Assembly (NCBI GenBank): GCA_937980205.1
Contig: CALJKW010000024.1
Span: forward strand, 67,609-131,608
Reading direction: 5' to 3'
Length of the DNA: 64,000 nt
Source: an uncultured Myxococcales bacterium
Lineage (GTDB): Bacteria; Myxococcota; Myxococcia; Myxococcales; Myxococcaceae
Shown piece after piece: positions 7,975 through 19,341 of this stretch (position 1 is its first letter; every line of letters starts with the position of its first letter). The notes beneath the pieces are model-generated. The model saw only the letters and a list, made by a program, of their open reading frames with translations. It did no database searches and was not told the origin of the DNA. The translations under genes were made by a program, and so were the position numbers.

Positions 7975-9888
7975 CTACGCGCGGACCTTGCTCCCGACGG
8001 CCGAGACAACCGCGGGGGTGCGGGCCACACGCTGAGCCTCGATGACGGCATCGAAGGCATGCCGAAGCGCCCAGGCGGCGCCATCGGCACCGCCGGCGAC
8101 GCGGGCACGTTCGAGCGCCGAGCTCAGCAACTTCTTGAGCGCAGCATTCCGCGGCCCACCCTTCAGCGCGCCGACGAGCCGCTCGCACGTCTGAGCGTAG
8201 AGACGCGCACAGCCCTCGACGTCTCCGGCGTTGTACGCGGCCGCCCCCGTCCCGATGGCGCGCACGAGCGCGTCGGCGACCTCGTCGATCTGCTCTGCCC
8301 CCGCGATGACGGCCGCCTCCGCCGGAGGCACCTCGAGCTCGTCACCGGCCGCGCCCTCGAAGCGGACCTCGTCGAACGCGGCGCCGAGCAGCGAAGCGAC
8401 GTCGGCGCCGCGGCGGGTGTCCTCGGCCGCAGTCAGCGCCTCGTCGAGGCGAGCGACGAGCGCCGAGCAACAGCCAGCGCCCGTGAGCTGCGAGCGCAGC
8501 GCGTCGGCGAGCACGCAGTAGAAGTCGGCGACCACCTCGGGGTGGCCGGCCTCGTACCGGCGCGCGGCGATCAGCGCGGCGAGATCGAGCGCCTGCACCA
8601 CCTCGGCCCGCTGCGGGCAACCGGCGGCGAACCTCGAGGCGGCGTCAGCGACCGGCTCCCGCTTCGCCGCCGGCCGCGACAGCGCGAACAGCAGATCATC
8701 GAACGCGTAGCGCAGCTCCCAGGCGGCGCGCGACGACTCCTTGCCTTCGGCGCGATCGACGGCCGCCCGCAGCCGCGCGCGCAGCGCAGCGGCGAGCGGC
8801 AGCGCCATGAGCTCTTCGGCCGTCGAGCGGTACAGCGCCGCGCAGCCGCGAACGTCGCCCTGGTTGTAGAGCGGGGCGCCCTTCTGAATCGTGGCGCGAA
8901 TGCGGTCGACGACCGACGCGCTCGAAGCCTCGAGCAGCGGGTTCCGCGACAGCTTCGTGGGCCCCTCGACGCGTCGCGCCGACGCCGGCTCGAGCGCGTC
9001 GATGACGTCGCGCGCCGACGACGGCCGGTCTTCGACCCGCTTCGCCATCAGGCGGGCGAGCAGCGCGCCGAGCTCCGGCGAGACCTCGCGCTGCAGCGGA
9101 GGCAGAGGCGCGGTGAGGTGCAGCTCGCGCACCTGCGACGGCGTGCGCGCCTCGAACGGCAGCCGGCCCGAGAGCATCTCGAACAGCACGACGCCGAGCG
9201 CGTAGAGGTCGGCGCGCGCGTCGACGTCGGAGGCGAAGAACTGCTCGGGCGCCATGTACGCCGGCGTCCCCATCACCTGCCCGGCGACGGTCATGCCCGG
9301 CGAGGCGCGGACGCGGGCGATGCCGAAGTCGAGGATCTTCGGCACGTCGTCCTCGTCGTCCTCGGTGACGAGCATGACGTTGTCGGGCTTGAGGTCGCGG
9401 TGAACGATGCCGCGCTCGTGGGCGTGACTGAGCCCCAGCGCGATGCGGCGGGCGATGCGCACGGCGCGGGCCTCGGGCAGGCCGCCGGCGCGGGCGATGG
9501 CGGCGGTGAGCGTCTGCCCGTCGAGCAGCTCCATCGCGAGGTACGGCAGGCCTCCCGGCGACTCGCCGAAGTCGAGCACGCGGGTGATGAAGCGGCTCTG
9601 CAGCGTGCTGGCGGCCTCGGCCTCGCGCTCGAAGCGCTTGCACATCTCTCCGTCGGTGGCGAGGTCTCCGTAGAGCACCTTCACCGCGCAGAGCGAGGCG
9701 ATGCGGACGTGGCTGGCGCGGTAGATCTGCCCCATGCCGCCGGCGGCGATGCGGTCGAGGACGCGGTAGCGCGAGCCCAGCACCTGACCGAGCAGCGGGT
9801 CTCCGCCCTCGGGCGAGACGGGCGAGCCGTCGCGCGGGCAGCGCGTCATCGAGAGGTACGTCGCGGAGCACGTAGGGCAGTAGCGCAC
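7975..9888 (-). CDS. Ser/Thr protein kinase with N-terminal zinc ribbon
   Basis: This 637-residue Hanks-type kinase starts at GTG 9888. Residues 4-17 (CPTC then a third Cys) form part of a zinc-ribbon-like head. The kinase domain runs from about 38 to 300, with Gly loop AAGGMGQIY, Lys70, HRDLKPDN (Asp165), DFG (Asp187) and the MGTPAYMAPEQ activation segment, so it should be active. There is no membrane helix. The C-terminal half carries two copies of one module: IQKGAPLYNQGDVRGCAALY and, about 215 residues later, GTGAAAYNAGDVEGCARLY. It starts 3 bp after the FHA-sigma54 gene, so the two are probably co-transcribed and may act in one pathway. Confidence 0.92.
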   Translation of the reverse strand: MRYCPTCSATYLSMTRCPRDGSPVSPEGGDPLLGQVLGSRYRVLDRIAAGGMGQIYRASHVRIASLCAVKVLYGDLATDGEMCKRFEREAEAASTLQSRFITRVLDFGESPGGLPYLAMELLDGQTLTAAIARAGGLPEARAVRIARRIALGLSHAHERGIVHRDLKPDNVMLVTEDDEDDVPKILDFGIARVRASPGMTVAGQVMGTPAYMAPEQFFASDVDARADLYALGVVLFEMLSGRLPFEARTPSQVRELHLTAPLPPLQREVSPELGALLARLMAKRVEDRPSSARDVIDALEPASARRVEGPTKLSRNPLLEASSASVVDRIRATIQKGAPLYNQGDVRGCAALYRSTAEELMALPLAAALRARLRAAVDRAEGKESSRAAWELRYAFDDLLFALSRPAAKREPVADAASRFAAGCPQRAEVVQALDLAALIAARRYEAGHPEVVADFYCVLADALRSQLTGAGCCSALVARLDEALTAAEDTRRGADVASLLGAAFDEVRFEGAAGDELEVPPAEAAVIAGAEQIDEVADALVRAIGTGAAAYNAGDVEGCARLYAQTCERLVGALKGGPRNAALKKLLSSALERARVAGGADGAAWALRHAFDAVIEAQRVARTPAVVSAVGSKVRA

Positions 9889-9891
9889 GCG

Positions 9892-11202
<1,311 letters not shown>

Positions 11203-11311
11203 GAGGCGGCGGCGAGCATAGCCGCTGAGCTGCGCTCACACGCGCTCGCGCGCGGGGACGGGGTCGCCAGCTTGGGCGCTCGAAGAGCCGAGCGCGCGAT
11301 CGCCGTTCCCT

Positions 11312-12748
<1,437 letters not shown>

Positions 12749-12764
12749 AAAGACGGCGCGGAGC

Positions 12765-14288
12765 TTAGCCGCGGCCGCCCGCGACGGTGAGCCTCGCGAG
12801 CTGCTCGGCCGCCTGGCGTGTCTCGGTTTCGCTCAGCAGCGACTCGACGCTGGTGCGCATGCGGTAGCTCCAGTTGTGGTCGCCCATGGTGCCGGGGAGG
12901 TTGACGCGGGTGGTCTCTCCGAAGAGGTCGCCCCAGGGGATGATGCAGAGGTTCGACGAGGCGTTCTCGGCGGCGGCGAGGAGCGCTTCCTGCAGCTCGT
13001 TGCTCCAGCCGGCGCCGGGCGGAGAGAAGCGGTGCAGCTCGGGGAACGTGCGGCAGACGGCCTCGCGCTCCCACTGTTGGGCGTTCTGCCACCACTCGCG
13101 CATCGTCTCGGTGTCGTGCGTGCCGGTGGTGACGAGCGAGACGGCGGGGTACTGGCGCGGGTTCGCGTAGACGCCGTCCTCGCGGGCCCAGCGCATGACG
13201 CGGTAGCCGGGCAGCTGCAGCTCGTCGAGCGTCTTGCGCACGAACGGCGTCATGACGCCGAGGTCCTCGGCGACGATGCCGGCGCCCTCGCTGAGCAGGC
13301 GGAAGTGCTTCTCGCCGAGCGCGCGCTGCTGCTCTTCGCCCTGGGGGATGAAGCGGCCGCGCGGCGTCTGCTCGTCGCGGATGTACTGGCGGAAGTAGCC
13401 GATGGCGTGGTCGACGCGGCGAACGTCGAAGTACGCGGCGGCGGTCTTCGCGCGGGTGCGCAGCCAGCGGTAGCCCTCGCGCTCCATCGCGTCGAAGTCG
13501 AACCAGGGCAGGCCCCAGTCCTGGCCGTCGGCGGAGAAGTCGTCGGGGGGAACTCCGAGGCGGCCGTCGCAGCGGAGCAGGTGCGGGTAGGCCCAGGCGT
13601 CGGCGCTGTCTTTGCCGATGATGAACGGCTCGTCGCCGCAGAGCAGCACGCCGCTGGCCTTGGCCTGCTGGCGAACCTTCTTCCACTGGGTGTCGGCGAC
13701 CCACTGCAGCCACGCGTGAAAGCGGATGCGGCGCTCGAACTGCTTCGTCGCCTCTTCGAGCGCCTTGGGGTGGCGCTTCGCGAGCCCTTCGGGCCACTCC
13801 CACCAGGGCCTGTGCTGCTGCGCCTCGGAGATGGAGGCAAAGAGCGCGAACGTCTCGAGCCAGTCGCGCTGCTCTTTGCGGAAGGTGTCGAAGGGGCCGG
13901 CGTGGCCCTTCTTCTCGAACCAGGCGAAGGCGCGCTCGAGGGCGGCGGCCTTCAACGGGAAGACGCGGCCGTACTCGACGCGGGCCGAGGCGCGGGCGGC
14001 CTCGAGCGAGGCGCGCTCTTCGGGGGTGAAGTCGTTGGCGCCGGGAAGCTGCGAGAGGTCGATGAACAGCGGGTTCAAGCCGAACGCGCTGCGCGTGGAG
14101 TATGGGCTCGGATCGCCGGGAGCGGTGGGCAACAGCGGGAGGATCATCAGCAGCCGCTGCTTCGCGGCGCGCAGCCACTCGAACATTCCCCCGAAGCTGC
14201 CGAAGTCACCGATGCCGGCGTCGCTCTGGCTCCGGAAGGAGAAGAGCGGGAGCATGATTCCGGACGTACGACCCTGAGGGAGCGACAT
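12765..14288 (-). CDS. malQ: 4-alpha-glucanotransferase (amylomaltase)
   Basis: The 507-residue length fits GH77 amylomaltase. Family motifs visible are SGIMLPLFSFRSQSDAGIGD at the start, PYSTRSAFGLNPLFIDL, a LLCGDEPFIIGKDSADAW segment, GVPPDDFSADGQDWG, the RVDHAIGYFRQY block and the EDLGVMTPFVR block with the catalytic acid. The enzyme transfers alpha-1,4-glucan chains in maltodextrin and glycogen metabolism in the cytoplasm. The gene precedes a protein kinase gene by 16 bp, so co-transcription is likely and links glycogen metabolism with the kinase/FHA cluster. No other glycogen gene is nearby. Confidence 0.94.
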   Translation of the reverse strand: MSLPQGRTSGIMLPLFSFRSQSDAGIGDFGSFGGMFEWLRAAKQRLLMILPLLPTAPGDPSPYSTRSAFGLNPLFIDLSQLPGANDFTPEERASLEAARASARVEYGRVFPLKAAALERAFAWFEKKGHAGPFDTFRKEQRDWLETFALFASISEAQQHRPWWEWPEGLAKRHPKALEEATKQFERRIRFHAWLQWVADTQWKKVRQQAKASGVLLCGDEPFIIGKDSADAWAYPHLLRCDGRLGVPPDDFSADGQDWGLPWFDFDAMEREGYRWLRTRAKTAAAYFDVRRVDHAIGYFRQYIRDEQTPRGRFIPQGEEQQRALGEKHFRLLSEGAGIVAEDLGVMTPFVRKTLDELQLPGYRVMRWAREDGVYANPRQYPAVSLVTTGTHDTETMREWWQNAQQWEREAVCRTFPELHRFSPPGAGWSNELQEALLAAAENASSNLCIIPWGDLFGETTRVNLPGTMGDHNWSYRMRTSVESLLSETETRQAAEQLARLTVAGGRG

Positions 14289-14370
14289 CGACGGCGGGAA
14301 ATAGCAGAGCGTCCGCGGCCGTGCAGAAAAACGTCGCGGCCGGCCTGTGGAGTTTTAAGAGTGTGGTGTT

Positions 14371-14892
14371 TTGGAAACGTTGCCGCCGTCGTTTTTCGTC
14401 CGCTCCACGCTACGGGTGGCGCGCGCGCTGCTCGGGCAGCTGCTGGTGATGGGCGAGAAGGTGGGCCGCATCGTGGAGACGGAGGCGTACGTCGGGCCGC
14501 ACGACCTCGCCTGCCACACGTCGAAGGGGCGCACCGCGAGGAACGAGGTGATGTTCGGCCCACCCGGGCACTCGTACGTGTTCCTCGTCTACGGCATGCA
14601 CCACTGCTTCAACGTGACGACCGGCCGCGGAGCCGCGGTGCTGATCAGAGCGCTCGAGCCGGTGAAGGGCGTGCTGAAGCGCACCGACGGACCGGGGCGG
14701 TTGACGGCGGCGCTCGGCATCACGCGCGAGCACAACGGCCTCAAGCTCGATGCTCCGCCGCTGTGGCTGGTGGCGGGCGCGCCGGTGAAGACGGTGTCGC
14801 GCGGGCCGCGGATTGGAGTCGACTACGCGCGGCACTGGGCGGCCAAGCCGTACCGGTTCTGGGAGACCGGCAACGAGCACGTGAGCGTCTAG
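14371..14892 (+). CDS. 3-methyladenine DNA glycosylase (AAG/MPG type)
   Basis: The 173-residue protein matches the AAG family, with LARALLGQLL-like start, VETEAYVGPHDLACHTSKGRT containing the catalytic Glu, PPGHSYVFLVYGMHHCFNVT, RALEP, and GPGRLTAALGI. It excises alkylated purines such as 3-methyladenine and hypoxanthine in base excision repair. The only in-frame start before the first conserved residues is TTG at 14371; no ATG or GTG fits. The protein is slightly short at the C-terminus compared with many homologues (about 190-200) but has all core motifs. It diverges from malQ. Confidence 0.9.
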   Translation: METLPPSFFVRSTLRVARALLGQLLVMGEKVGRIVETEAYVGPHDLACHTSKGRTARNEVMFGPPGHSYVFLVYGMHHCFNVTTGRGAAVLIRALEPVKGVLKRTDGPGRLTAALGITREHNGLKLDAPPLWLVAGAPVKTVSRGPRIGVDYARHWAAKPYRFWETGNEHVSV

Positions 14893-14963
14893 GCATCTTT
14901 TTCCGCACCAACGCTGCAGCGTCACGCGTCACGCCGCAGCGGCGGAAGAAGCAGCCAGTCTCC

Positions 14964-15641
14964 TCAGGCGTCGATCGGCGACGGCGTGACGATGCCCGAC
15001 GCTCCCGCCACCAGCGCGCAGATGGCGGCGGGCAGCGAGCAGACGACCATGAGGTCGAGCGGCGCGAACAGCATACCGAGCAACCACATCACGAGGCAGA
15101 CGGCGCACCCGATGAGCGAGGCGGACTGAAAGCCGTGTCGCGCGTGGCGGCGCAAGATGGCTCCGAGCATTCCGACCACCATCGCGGCGGAGCAGAACAC
15201 GACGAGCAGCACGGCGCCGGTCAACATGTTCGGCGGGAACATGAGCAGCGAGGCGCCGCCGATGATCATGACGAGCAGCGGCCCGAGCGCGAGCACCGCG
15301 TTCACGAAGCGCAGCATCTTCGCCTTGGCGGAGGTCTGCTCGATGCGAAGCAGCTCGAGGTCCTCCGGCGAGACGCGCAGCGCCCACGGGTAGCCCATGC
15401 GCACGAGCGCGGCGACGGCGAGGGCGCGCATGTTGCGGCCGTGGCGATCGCGCAGGTGAACGAGCCGCGGATCTGCGAGCAGCTCGTGAATGGCGTGGGC
15501 GCAGTGCTCTCCCGAGCGAAGCGACTTCAAATCCACGCGCAGTGCATCGAGGGCGTCGTCACGCTCGGCCTCATCTGCCAGCGCGAGATCCACCCACCTC
15601 CTCAACGTCCGTCCCTGTGGCGACTGGGTAACCAGCATCAC
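14964..15641 (-). CDS. Membrane protein of unknown function
   Basis: This 225-residue protein has a cytoplasmic-looking N-terminal half of about 110 residues, helical and rich in Arg, Glu and Leu (EAERDDALDALRVDLKSL, then EDLELLRIEQTSAKAKM). Four hydrophobic segments follow in the last 110 residues (for example LALGPLLVMIIGGASLLMF, LTGAVLLVVFCSAAMVVGML and IGCAVCLVMWLLGMLF). I do not recognise the family. It is divergent from the ECF sigma gene, 49 bp apart between starts, so both may share a regulatory region, which makes it a candidate sigma target. Confidence 0.7.
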   Translation of the reverse strand: MMLVTQSPQGRTLRRWVDLALADEAERDDALDALRVDLKSLRSGEHCAHAIHELLADPRLVHLRDRHGRNMRALAVAALVRMGYPWALRVSPEDLELLRIEQTSAKAKMLRFVNAVLALGPLLVMIIGGASLLMFPPNMLTGAVLLVVFCSAAMVVGMLGAILRRHARHGFQSASLIGCAVCLVMWLLGMLFAPLDLMVVCSLPAAICALVAGASGIVTPSPIDA

Positions 15642-15690
15642 CCCACCTCTCTTCTTCTCCGCTCTTTTCTAACGGGCTAAACGCGAGCGC

Positions 15691-16287
15691 GTGAGTCCCG
15701 CTTCCGACGACGAGCTGTTGCAACGCGCTCGAAACGCCGACGTGCCCGCGTTCGAGGAGCTCGTGGCGCGAAACCGCGACCGCGTGTTCGGCATCGCGTT
15801 ACGAATTCTCCACAGCGAGGCGGAAGCGGCCGAAGTCGCGCAGGAGACGTTCCTCGCGGCGTGGCGCTCGCTCGATCAGCTCACGGGTAACCAGTTCTCG
15901 CACTGGGTCGCGCGCATCGCCGCGAACCGGTCGCTGATGAAGCTGCGTCACCAGAAGGTGGCGAACCAGTTCGAAGAGAGCATGGAGTCTCCGCAGTTCA
16001 ACGCGCGCGGCTCGCTGGTGGAGACAGTGGCGGACTGGGCCCCGACCGGAGAGGGGGCGGCCATCGACGCCGAGCTGAGGGGGGCCATCGCACAGGCGGC
16101 GGAGGGGCTGCCGGACCCGGCGAAGCAGGTGTTCCTGCTGCACGACGTCGAGGGGCTCGACTACCAGCAGATCAGCGAGATCACGAAAGATTCGATTCCG
16201 GCGCTGAAGAGCCGGCTGCACCGGGCACGACTGGCCATGCGTGCAGCCATCGACCGCTTCTATGCCGAGAAGGGCAGCGCCGAATGA
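15691..16287 (+). CDS. ECF-type RNA polymerase sigma factor
   Basis: The 198-residue protein begins at GTG 15691. Region 2 (about 20-90) shows FEELVARNRDRVFGIALRIL and AEEVAQETF-like AEVAQETFLAAWRSLDQ. Region 4 (about 130-185) shows LPDPAKQVFLLHDVEGLDYQQISE, an HTH, and LKSRLHRARLAMR. There is no C-terminal extension. It is followed 39 bp later by a small zinc-finger anti-sigma gene, the usual pairing for regulated ECF factors. Targets cannot be read from the sequence; autoregulation is likely by analogy. Confidence 0.94.
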   Translation: MSPASDDELLQRARNADVPAFEELVARNRDRVFGIALRILHSEAEAAEVAQETFLAAWRSLDQLTGNQFSHWVARIAANRSLMKLRHQKVANQFEESMESPQFNARGSLVETVADWAPTGEGAAIDAELRGAIAQAAEGLPDPAKQVFLLHDVEGLDYQQISEITKDSIPALKSRLHRARLAMRAAIDRFYAEKGSAE

Positions 16288-16326
16288 AACGCGCTACGGG
16301 GAAGGGCATCTATACTGAGGCCGCAG

Positions 16327-16557
16327 ATGCACACCTGTAAGGACGCCATCGACCTGCTGCTCGCGTACCTCGACGGTGACCTGCCGGCCGCGCAGCAGAA
16401 GGCGCTGGAAGAGCACCTCGGCGCGTGCACTCCGTGCGTCGAGTTCATGGCGACGTATCGACGGACGCCGGACCTGTGCAAGAAGGCGCTGCAGACGACG
16501 ATGCCGAAGGACCTGGCAGACTCGCTGAAGGCTTTCCTGCGCAAGAACCTGTCCTGA
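16327..16557 (+). CDS. Zinc-finger anti-sigma factor (soluble, zf-HC2 type)
   Basis: The 76-residue protein has the HxxxCxxC zinc motif of anti-sigma domains: an HTC near the N-terminus, then HLGACTPC about 25 residues later. The LLLAYLDGDLPAAQQKALEEH helix between is typical. It has no membrane helix, so it is a cytoplasmic sensor rather than a membrane-tethered one. It should bind the ECF factor encoded just upstream and release it upon redox or zinc change, as in ZAS proteins. The stop is one base before the rlmN start. Confidence 0.88.
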   Translation: MHTCKDAIDLLLAYLDGDLPAAQQKALEEHLGACTPCVEFMATYRRTPDLCKKALQTTMPKDLADSLKAFLRKNLS

Positions 16558-16558
16558 A

Positions 16559-17608
16559 GTGCAACCCCTCAACCTGAAGAACCTCGACTTCGACGGGCTG
16601 TCGAAGGTGCTGAGCGTCGTGAACGCGTCGCGCACCGCGGCGCTGAAGCTGTTCGCGAGCGTGTTCGCGCACGGAGCGTCGTCGATGGACGACGTGAAGA
16701 ACGCGCGGATGGTGCCGGCGAGCGTGCGCGACTGGGTGCAGCAGCACGGGTGCCTGCCGAAGCTCGAGGTGGTCGAGCGGCGCAAGGCGGACGACGGCTT
16801 CGTGAAGTACCTGTTCGCGTCGCCGCTGGGCGGCCGCTTCGAGGCGGTGCGGATTCCGCTGTTCGACGAGAAGTACGTCATCTGCATCTCGAGCCAGGTC
16901 GGCTGCGCGCTCGCGTGCGACTTCTGCGCGACGGGGCGCATGGGCTTCCAGCGCAACCTCGAGACCTGGGAGATGGTCGACCAGGTGCTCGCCATCAAGG
17001 CCGAGGCCGACCGCCCGGTGCGCGGCGCCGTCTTCATGGGCATGGGCGAGCCGCTGCTCAACTACGAGAACACGACGCGGGCGGCGCGCATCCTCTGTCA
17101 CCCGGCGGGCCTCGCCATCAGCGGCAAGGCCATCACGTTCTCGACCGCGGGCTGGGTGCCGGGCATCCGCCGCTACCTGCGCGAGGGGCTGCCGTACCGG
17201 CTCGCGTTCAGCATCACGTCGGCGATTCCGGAGAAGCGCGCCGCGGTGCTGCCGGTGGAGAAGACGTGGCCGCTGCCGCTGCTCGTCGACGAGATTCGCC
17301 AGTACGCGCTCACGCGCAAAGAGCGCGCGATGCTCGCGTACGTCGTCATCAAGGGCTTCAACACGGGTCGCGAAGACGCCGAGGCGCTGGCGAAGACGTT
17401 CGAGGGCGTGCCGGTGAAGATCGACCTCATCGACGTGACCGACCCGACCGGCAAGTACGAGCCGCCGGACGCGGAAGAGCTCTCGCGGTTCCGCGACTTC
17501 CTGCAGGTGGTGAAGGCGCCCATCGCGAGGCGCTACTCGGGCGGCAAGGACATCGGCGCGGCGTGCGGAACGTTGGAGGCAAGCCAGCGCGGTGGTGTCA
17601 TTCTGTAG
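16559..17608 (+). CDS. rlmN: 23S rRNA (adenine2503-C2)-methyltransferase, RlmN-like
   Basis: The 349-residue protein is a radical SAM methyltransferase. The CxxxCxxC cluster motif is Cys116, Cys120 and Cys123 (GCALACDFCATGRMGF), followed by GAVFMGMGEPLLNYENT. The second catalytic Cys is Cys336 in GAACGTLEAS. It methylates A2503 of 23S rRNA and possibly A37 of some tRNAs. The GTG start lies one base after the anti-sigma stop, so it may be co-transcribed with the sigma operon. The TAG stop at 17606 is the first three bases of a family 2 dispersed repeat. Confidence 0.92.
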   Translation: MQPLNLKNLDFDGLSKVLSVVNASRTAALKLFASVFAHGASSMDDVKNARMVPASVRDWVQQHGCLPKLEVVERRKADDGFVKYLFASPLGGRFEAVRIPLFDEKYVICISSQVGCALACDFCATGRMGFQRNLETWEMVDQVLAIKAEADRPVRGAVFMGMGEPLLNYENTTRAARILCHPAGLAISGKAITFSTAGWVPGIRRYLREGLPYRLAFSITSAIPEKRAAVLPVEKTWPLPLLVDEIRQYALTRKERAMLAYVVIKGFNTGREDAEALAKTFEGVPVKIDLIDVTDPTGKYEPPDAEELSRFRDFLQVVKAPIARRYSGGKDIGAACGTLEASQRGGVIL

Positions 17609-17749
17609 CAGGCTGCTGAAAACGCGCGAACGGCACGAGGTCGAGGCGCCGGCGAGGACCGCTCGGAGCGTACGTCGTCTGGTACGTGAGCACGGACCGG
17701 AGCCGGCAACGATGAGATCGGGCCGTGCAGCCGTTTTTCAGTAGCCTGC
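17606..17749. repeat. Family 2 dispersed repeat, copy 1 (MITE-like)
   Basis: This 144-bp segment is an inverted copy, roughly 90% identical by eye, of 54361-54506. Its ends are imperfect inverted repeats (TAGCAGGCTGCTGAAAAC at the left, TTTTTCAGTAGCCTGC at the right). It holds an inner palindromic region around TACGTCGTCTGGTACGTGAG. It has no coding capacity and fills the whole gap between rlmN and the next gene, supplying the rlmN stop codon. The form fits a miniature inverted-repeat element or a conserved structured RNA; the source transposase is not in the window. Confidence 0.8.
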
Positions 17750-17755
17750 GAGCGA

Positions 17756-18916
17756 ATGAACCGCGACAACCTGGTGCCGCCGCTGCTGCTGGGGCTGGTC
17801 GGGCTGTGCTGTCTGCCATTGGGCCTCGTCGCCGCCGTCTGGGGGACGCTCGCGTTCTTCGCGGCGCGCGGGCAGAACCGGCCGCCTCCTCCGCTGGCGG
17901 TGGTGTGCATGGTGCTCGGCGGGTTGTCGCTGTTCACGAACTTCGGTCTGTTCGTCTACGGCATGAAGCTCAACGCCGAGCGCGAGGCGAAGCGAGAAGC
18001 GGTGACGAAGAAGCTCGAGGGCCACCTCGACGGCGCGGAGCTCGAGCGGGAGATCGCCTGCGAGCTCGCCGAGCAGCACCTGCTCAAGGACCAGCTCTAC
18101 GAGAGCGTCACGTGCGCGGGCGAGTGGACGCCGGGCGCCGTCGCGCGGCTCGAGGTGACGGCGAAGGCGGTCCGCGCCCCGGAGCACCGCGTGTTCTGCT
18201 TCGCGCGCGCGCACCGCTGGTACGTGCTGATGGTGCCGGGCGACGGGAAGTGCCCGGAGAGCGCGCCGCCCGTGCCGTCGAAGGCGTCGGCGTCGCTCGA
18301 CCAGGAGGAGGACCTGCTCCGCAAGGTCGCCGCCGAGGCGCGCGCGAAGAAGCTCATCGCTTCTTTCGAGCAGGACATCGCGAAGGTGCGCGCCGCGACC
18401 GAGGTCGAGCACGAGCAGAAGAGCTGCAAGCTCGAGCGCGACGTGAAGGCGGCGTACGTCGACTACGACCGGCTGCCGGGAGCGAAGAACGCACAGCGGC
18501 CGTGGAAGCTGCTCACCCACGCGAGCTTCGCGAAGGCGCTCGACGACAACGCCGAGCTGAAGGACCGGGCCGCCGCCATCGACGGGCTCTATGCCGACCG
18601 GTACGTCATCGTCTTCCAGTCCGAAGAGGTGAAGGAGCAGCCGAAGGGCACCGGCAACAGCTTCATCATGGGCGAGTTCGAGGGCTGGATGAGCGTCGTC
18701 GAGCTGTCGACCGGCAAGCTCGCGTGCGAGACGCCGTTTCGCTTCGTGAACGCCGACACCGTCGGCGGCGGCGTGAAGCTGCGCGGGATGCCGGACAAGT
18801 CGACGCAGCAGCTCGCGGACGACGACTTCGAGGACAAGTTCGAAGACGCGGCGCGCGCGGCGGCGAAGCACATCGGCGGGGACAAGCTGATGGTGAGGGT
18901 GGGCCTGCTGCACTGA
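17756..18916 (+). CDS. Membrane protein with long cytoplasmic or periplasmic tail, unknown
   Basis: The 386-residue protein starts with two membrane helices (LLLGLVGLCCLPLGLVAAVW and PLAVVCMVLGGLSLFTNFGLF) separated by a short RGQNRPPP loop. About 310 hydrophilic residues follow, with Cys pairs (EIACELAEQ, SVTCAGEW, CFARAH, DGKCPES) that suggest an oxidising location. A helical segment near residues 180-230 may be a coiled coil. The end (KLRGMPDKSTQQLADDDFED) is acidic. No family recognised. The start is 6 bp past the family 2 repeat, so the repeat forms its leader. Confidence 0.7.
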   Translation: MNRDNLVPPLLLGLVGLCCLPLGLVAAVWGTLAFFAARGQNRPPPPLAVVCMVLGGLSLFTNFGLFVYGMKLNAEREAKREAVTKKLEGHLDGAELEREIACELAEQHLLKDQLYESVTCAGEWTPGAVARLEVTAKAVRAPEHRVFCFARAHRWYVLMVPGDGKCPESAPPVPSKASASLDQEEDLLRKVAAEARAKKLIASFEQDIAKVRAATEVEHEQKSCKLERDVKAAYVDYDRLPGAKNAQRPWKLLTHASFAKALDDNAELKDRAAAIDGLYADRYVIVFQSEEVKEQPKGTGNSFIMGEFEGWMSVVELSTGKLACETPFRFVNADTVGGGVKLRGMPDKSTQQLADDDFEDKFEDAARAAAKHIGGDKLMVRVGLLH

Positions 18917-18923
18917 ACCCGCC

Positions 18924-18941
18924 TCCGTTCAGCGTGAACGC
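18924..18941. repeat. Family 1 half copy
   Basis: CTCCGTTCAGCGTGAACG matches the outer end of family 1 repeats (compare 3502 and 38025). Read on the minus strand its TGA at 18931-18929 is the first stop met by the reading frame of the adjacent AlkB-like pseudogene. It lies 8 bp after the stop of the upstream membrane-protein gene. Confidence 0.5.
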
Positions 18942-19328
18942 GAGTCGGTTTCCGCCGCCAGCGGTCCGTACGCATTCGGGTGCAGCCCGTACCGGAACGC
19001 GAGCGGGATTCTCGGCTCGGCGTGCTTTGCCTTCGGAATCGAGTGCAGCCAGGTGCGCTTTTCCGCGCGTTGAGCTTCTCGAGCAGCAACTGCAGCCGCG
19101 GCGCGAGCGGCTCGCCCTTCACCCAGCGAGAGGTGAGGCGCGGCTGGAGGACCTCCTTGTCGTAGAGGCGCCGCGTGCGCTGGCCCCAGTCGCGCGCGTC
19201 GTAGAGGTGGCGGAAGAGCGCGTCGGGCTCGCTCGCCCAGCCGCGCGCGAAGTCCACCACGACGTGGCATCGAGCTGGATGCGACGAAGGTCTTCGGGCG
19301 GGGAGGAGAAGAGGCTCTGCTGCTGCAC
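18929..19328 (-). pseudogene. Remnant of an AlkB-family 2OG-Fe(II) dioxygenase gene
   Basis: Pieces of an AlkB-type protein lie in three frames. From GTG 19328 comes MQQQSLFSSPPEDLRRIQLD. After a frameshift near 19265 comes HVVVDFARGWASEPDALFRH, then a second part with DWGQRTRRLY, KEVLQPRLTSRW and LAPRLQLLLEKLNA. After another shift near 19065 comes TWLHSIPKAKHAEPRIPLAFR, which is the family's C-terminal wxHsvPK...PRInlTFR motif with an iron-binding His and 2OG-binding Arg. The central HxD iron motif is absent, so there is an internal deletion as well. AlkB repairs alkylated DNA. This copy cannot make an enzyme. It occupies most of the 425-bp space between 18916 and 19342. Confidence 0.7.
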
Positions 19329-19341
19329 TGCGAAGGTCTGT

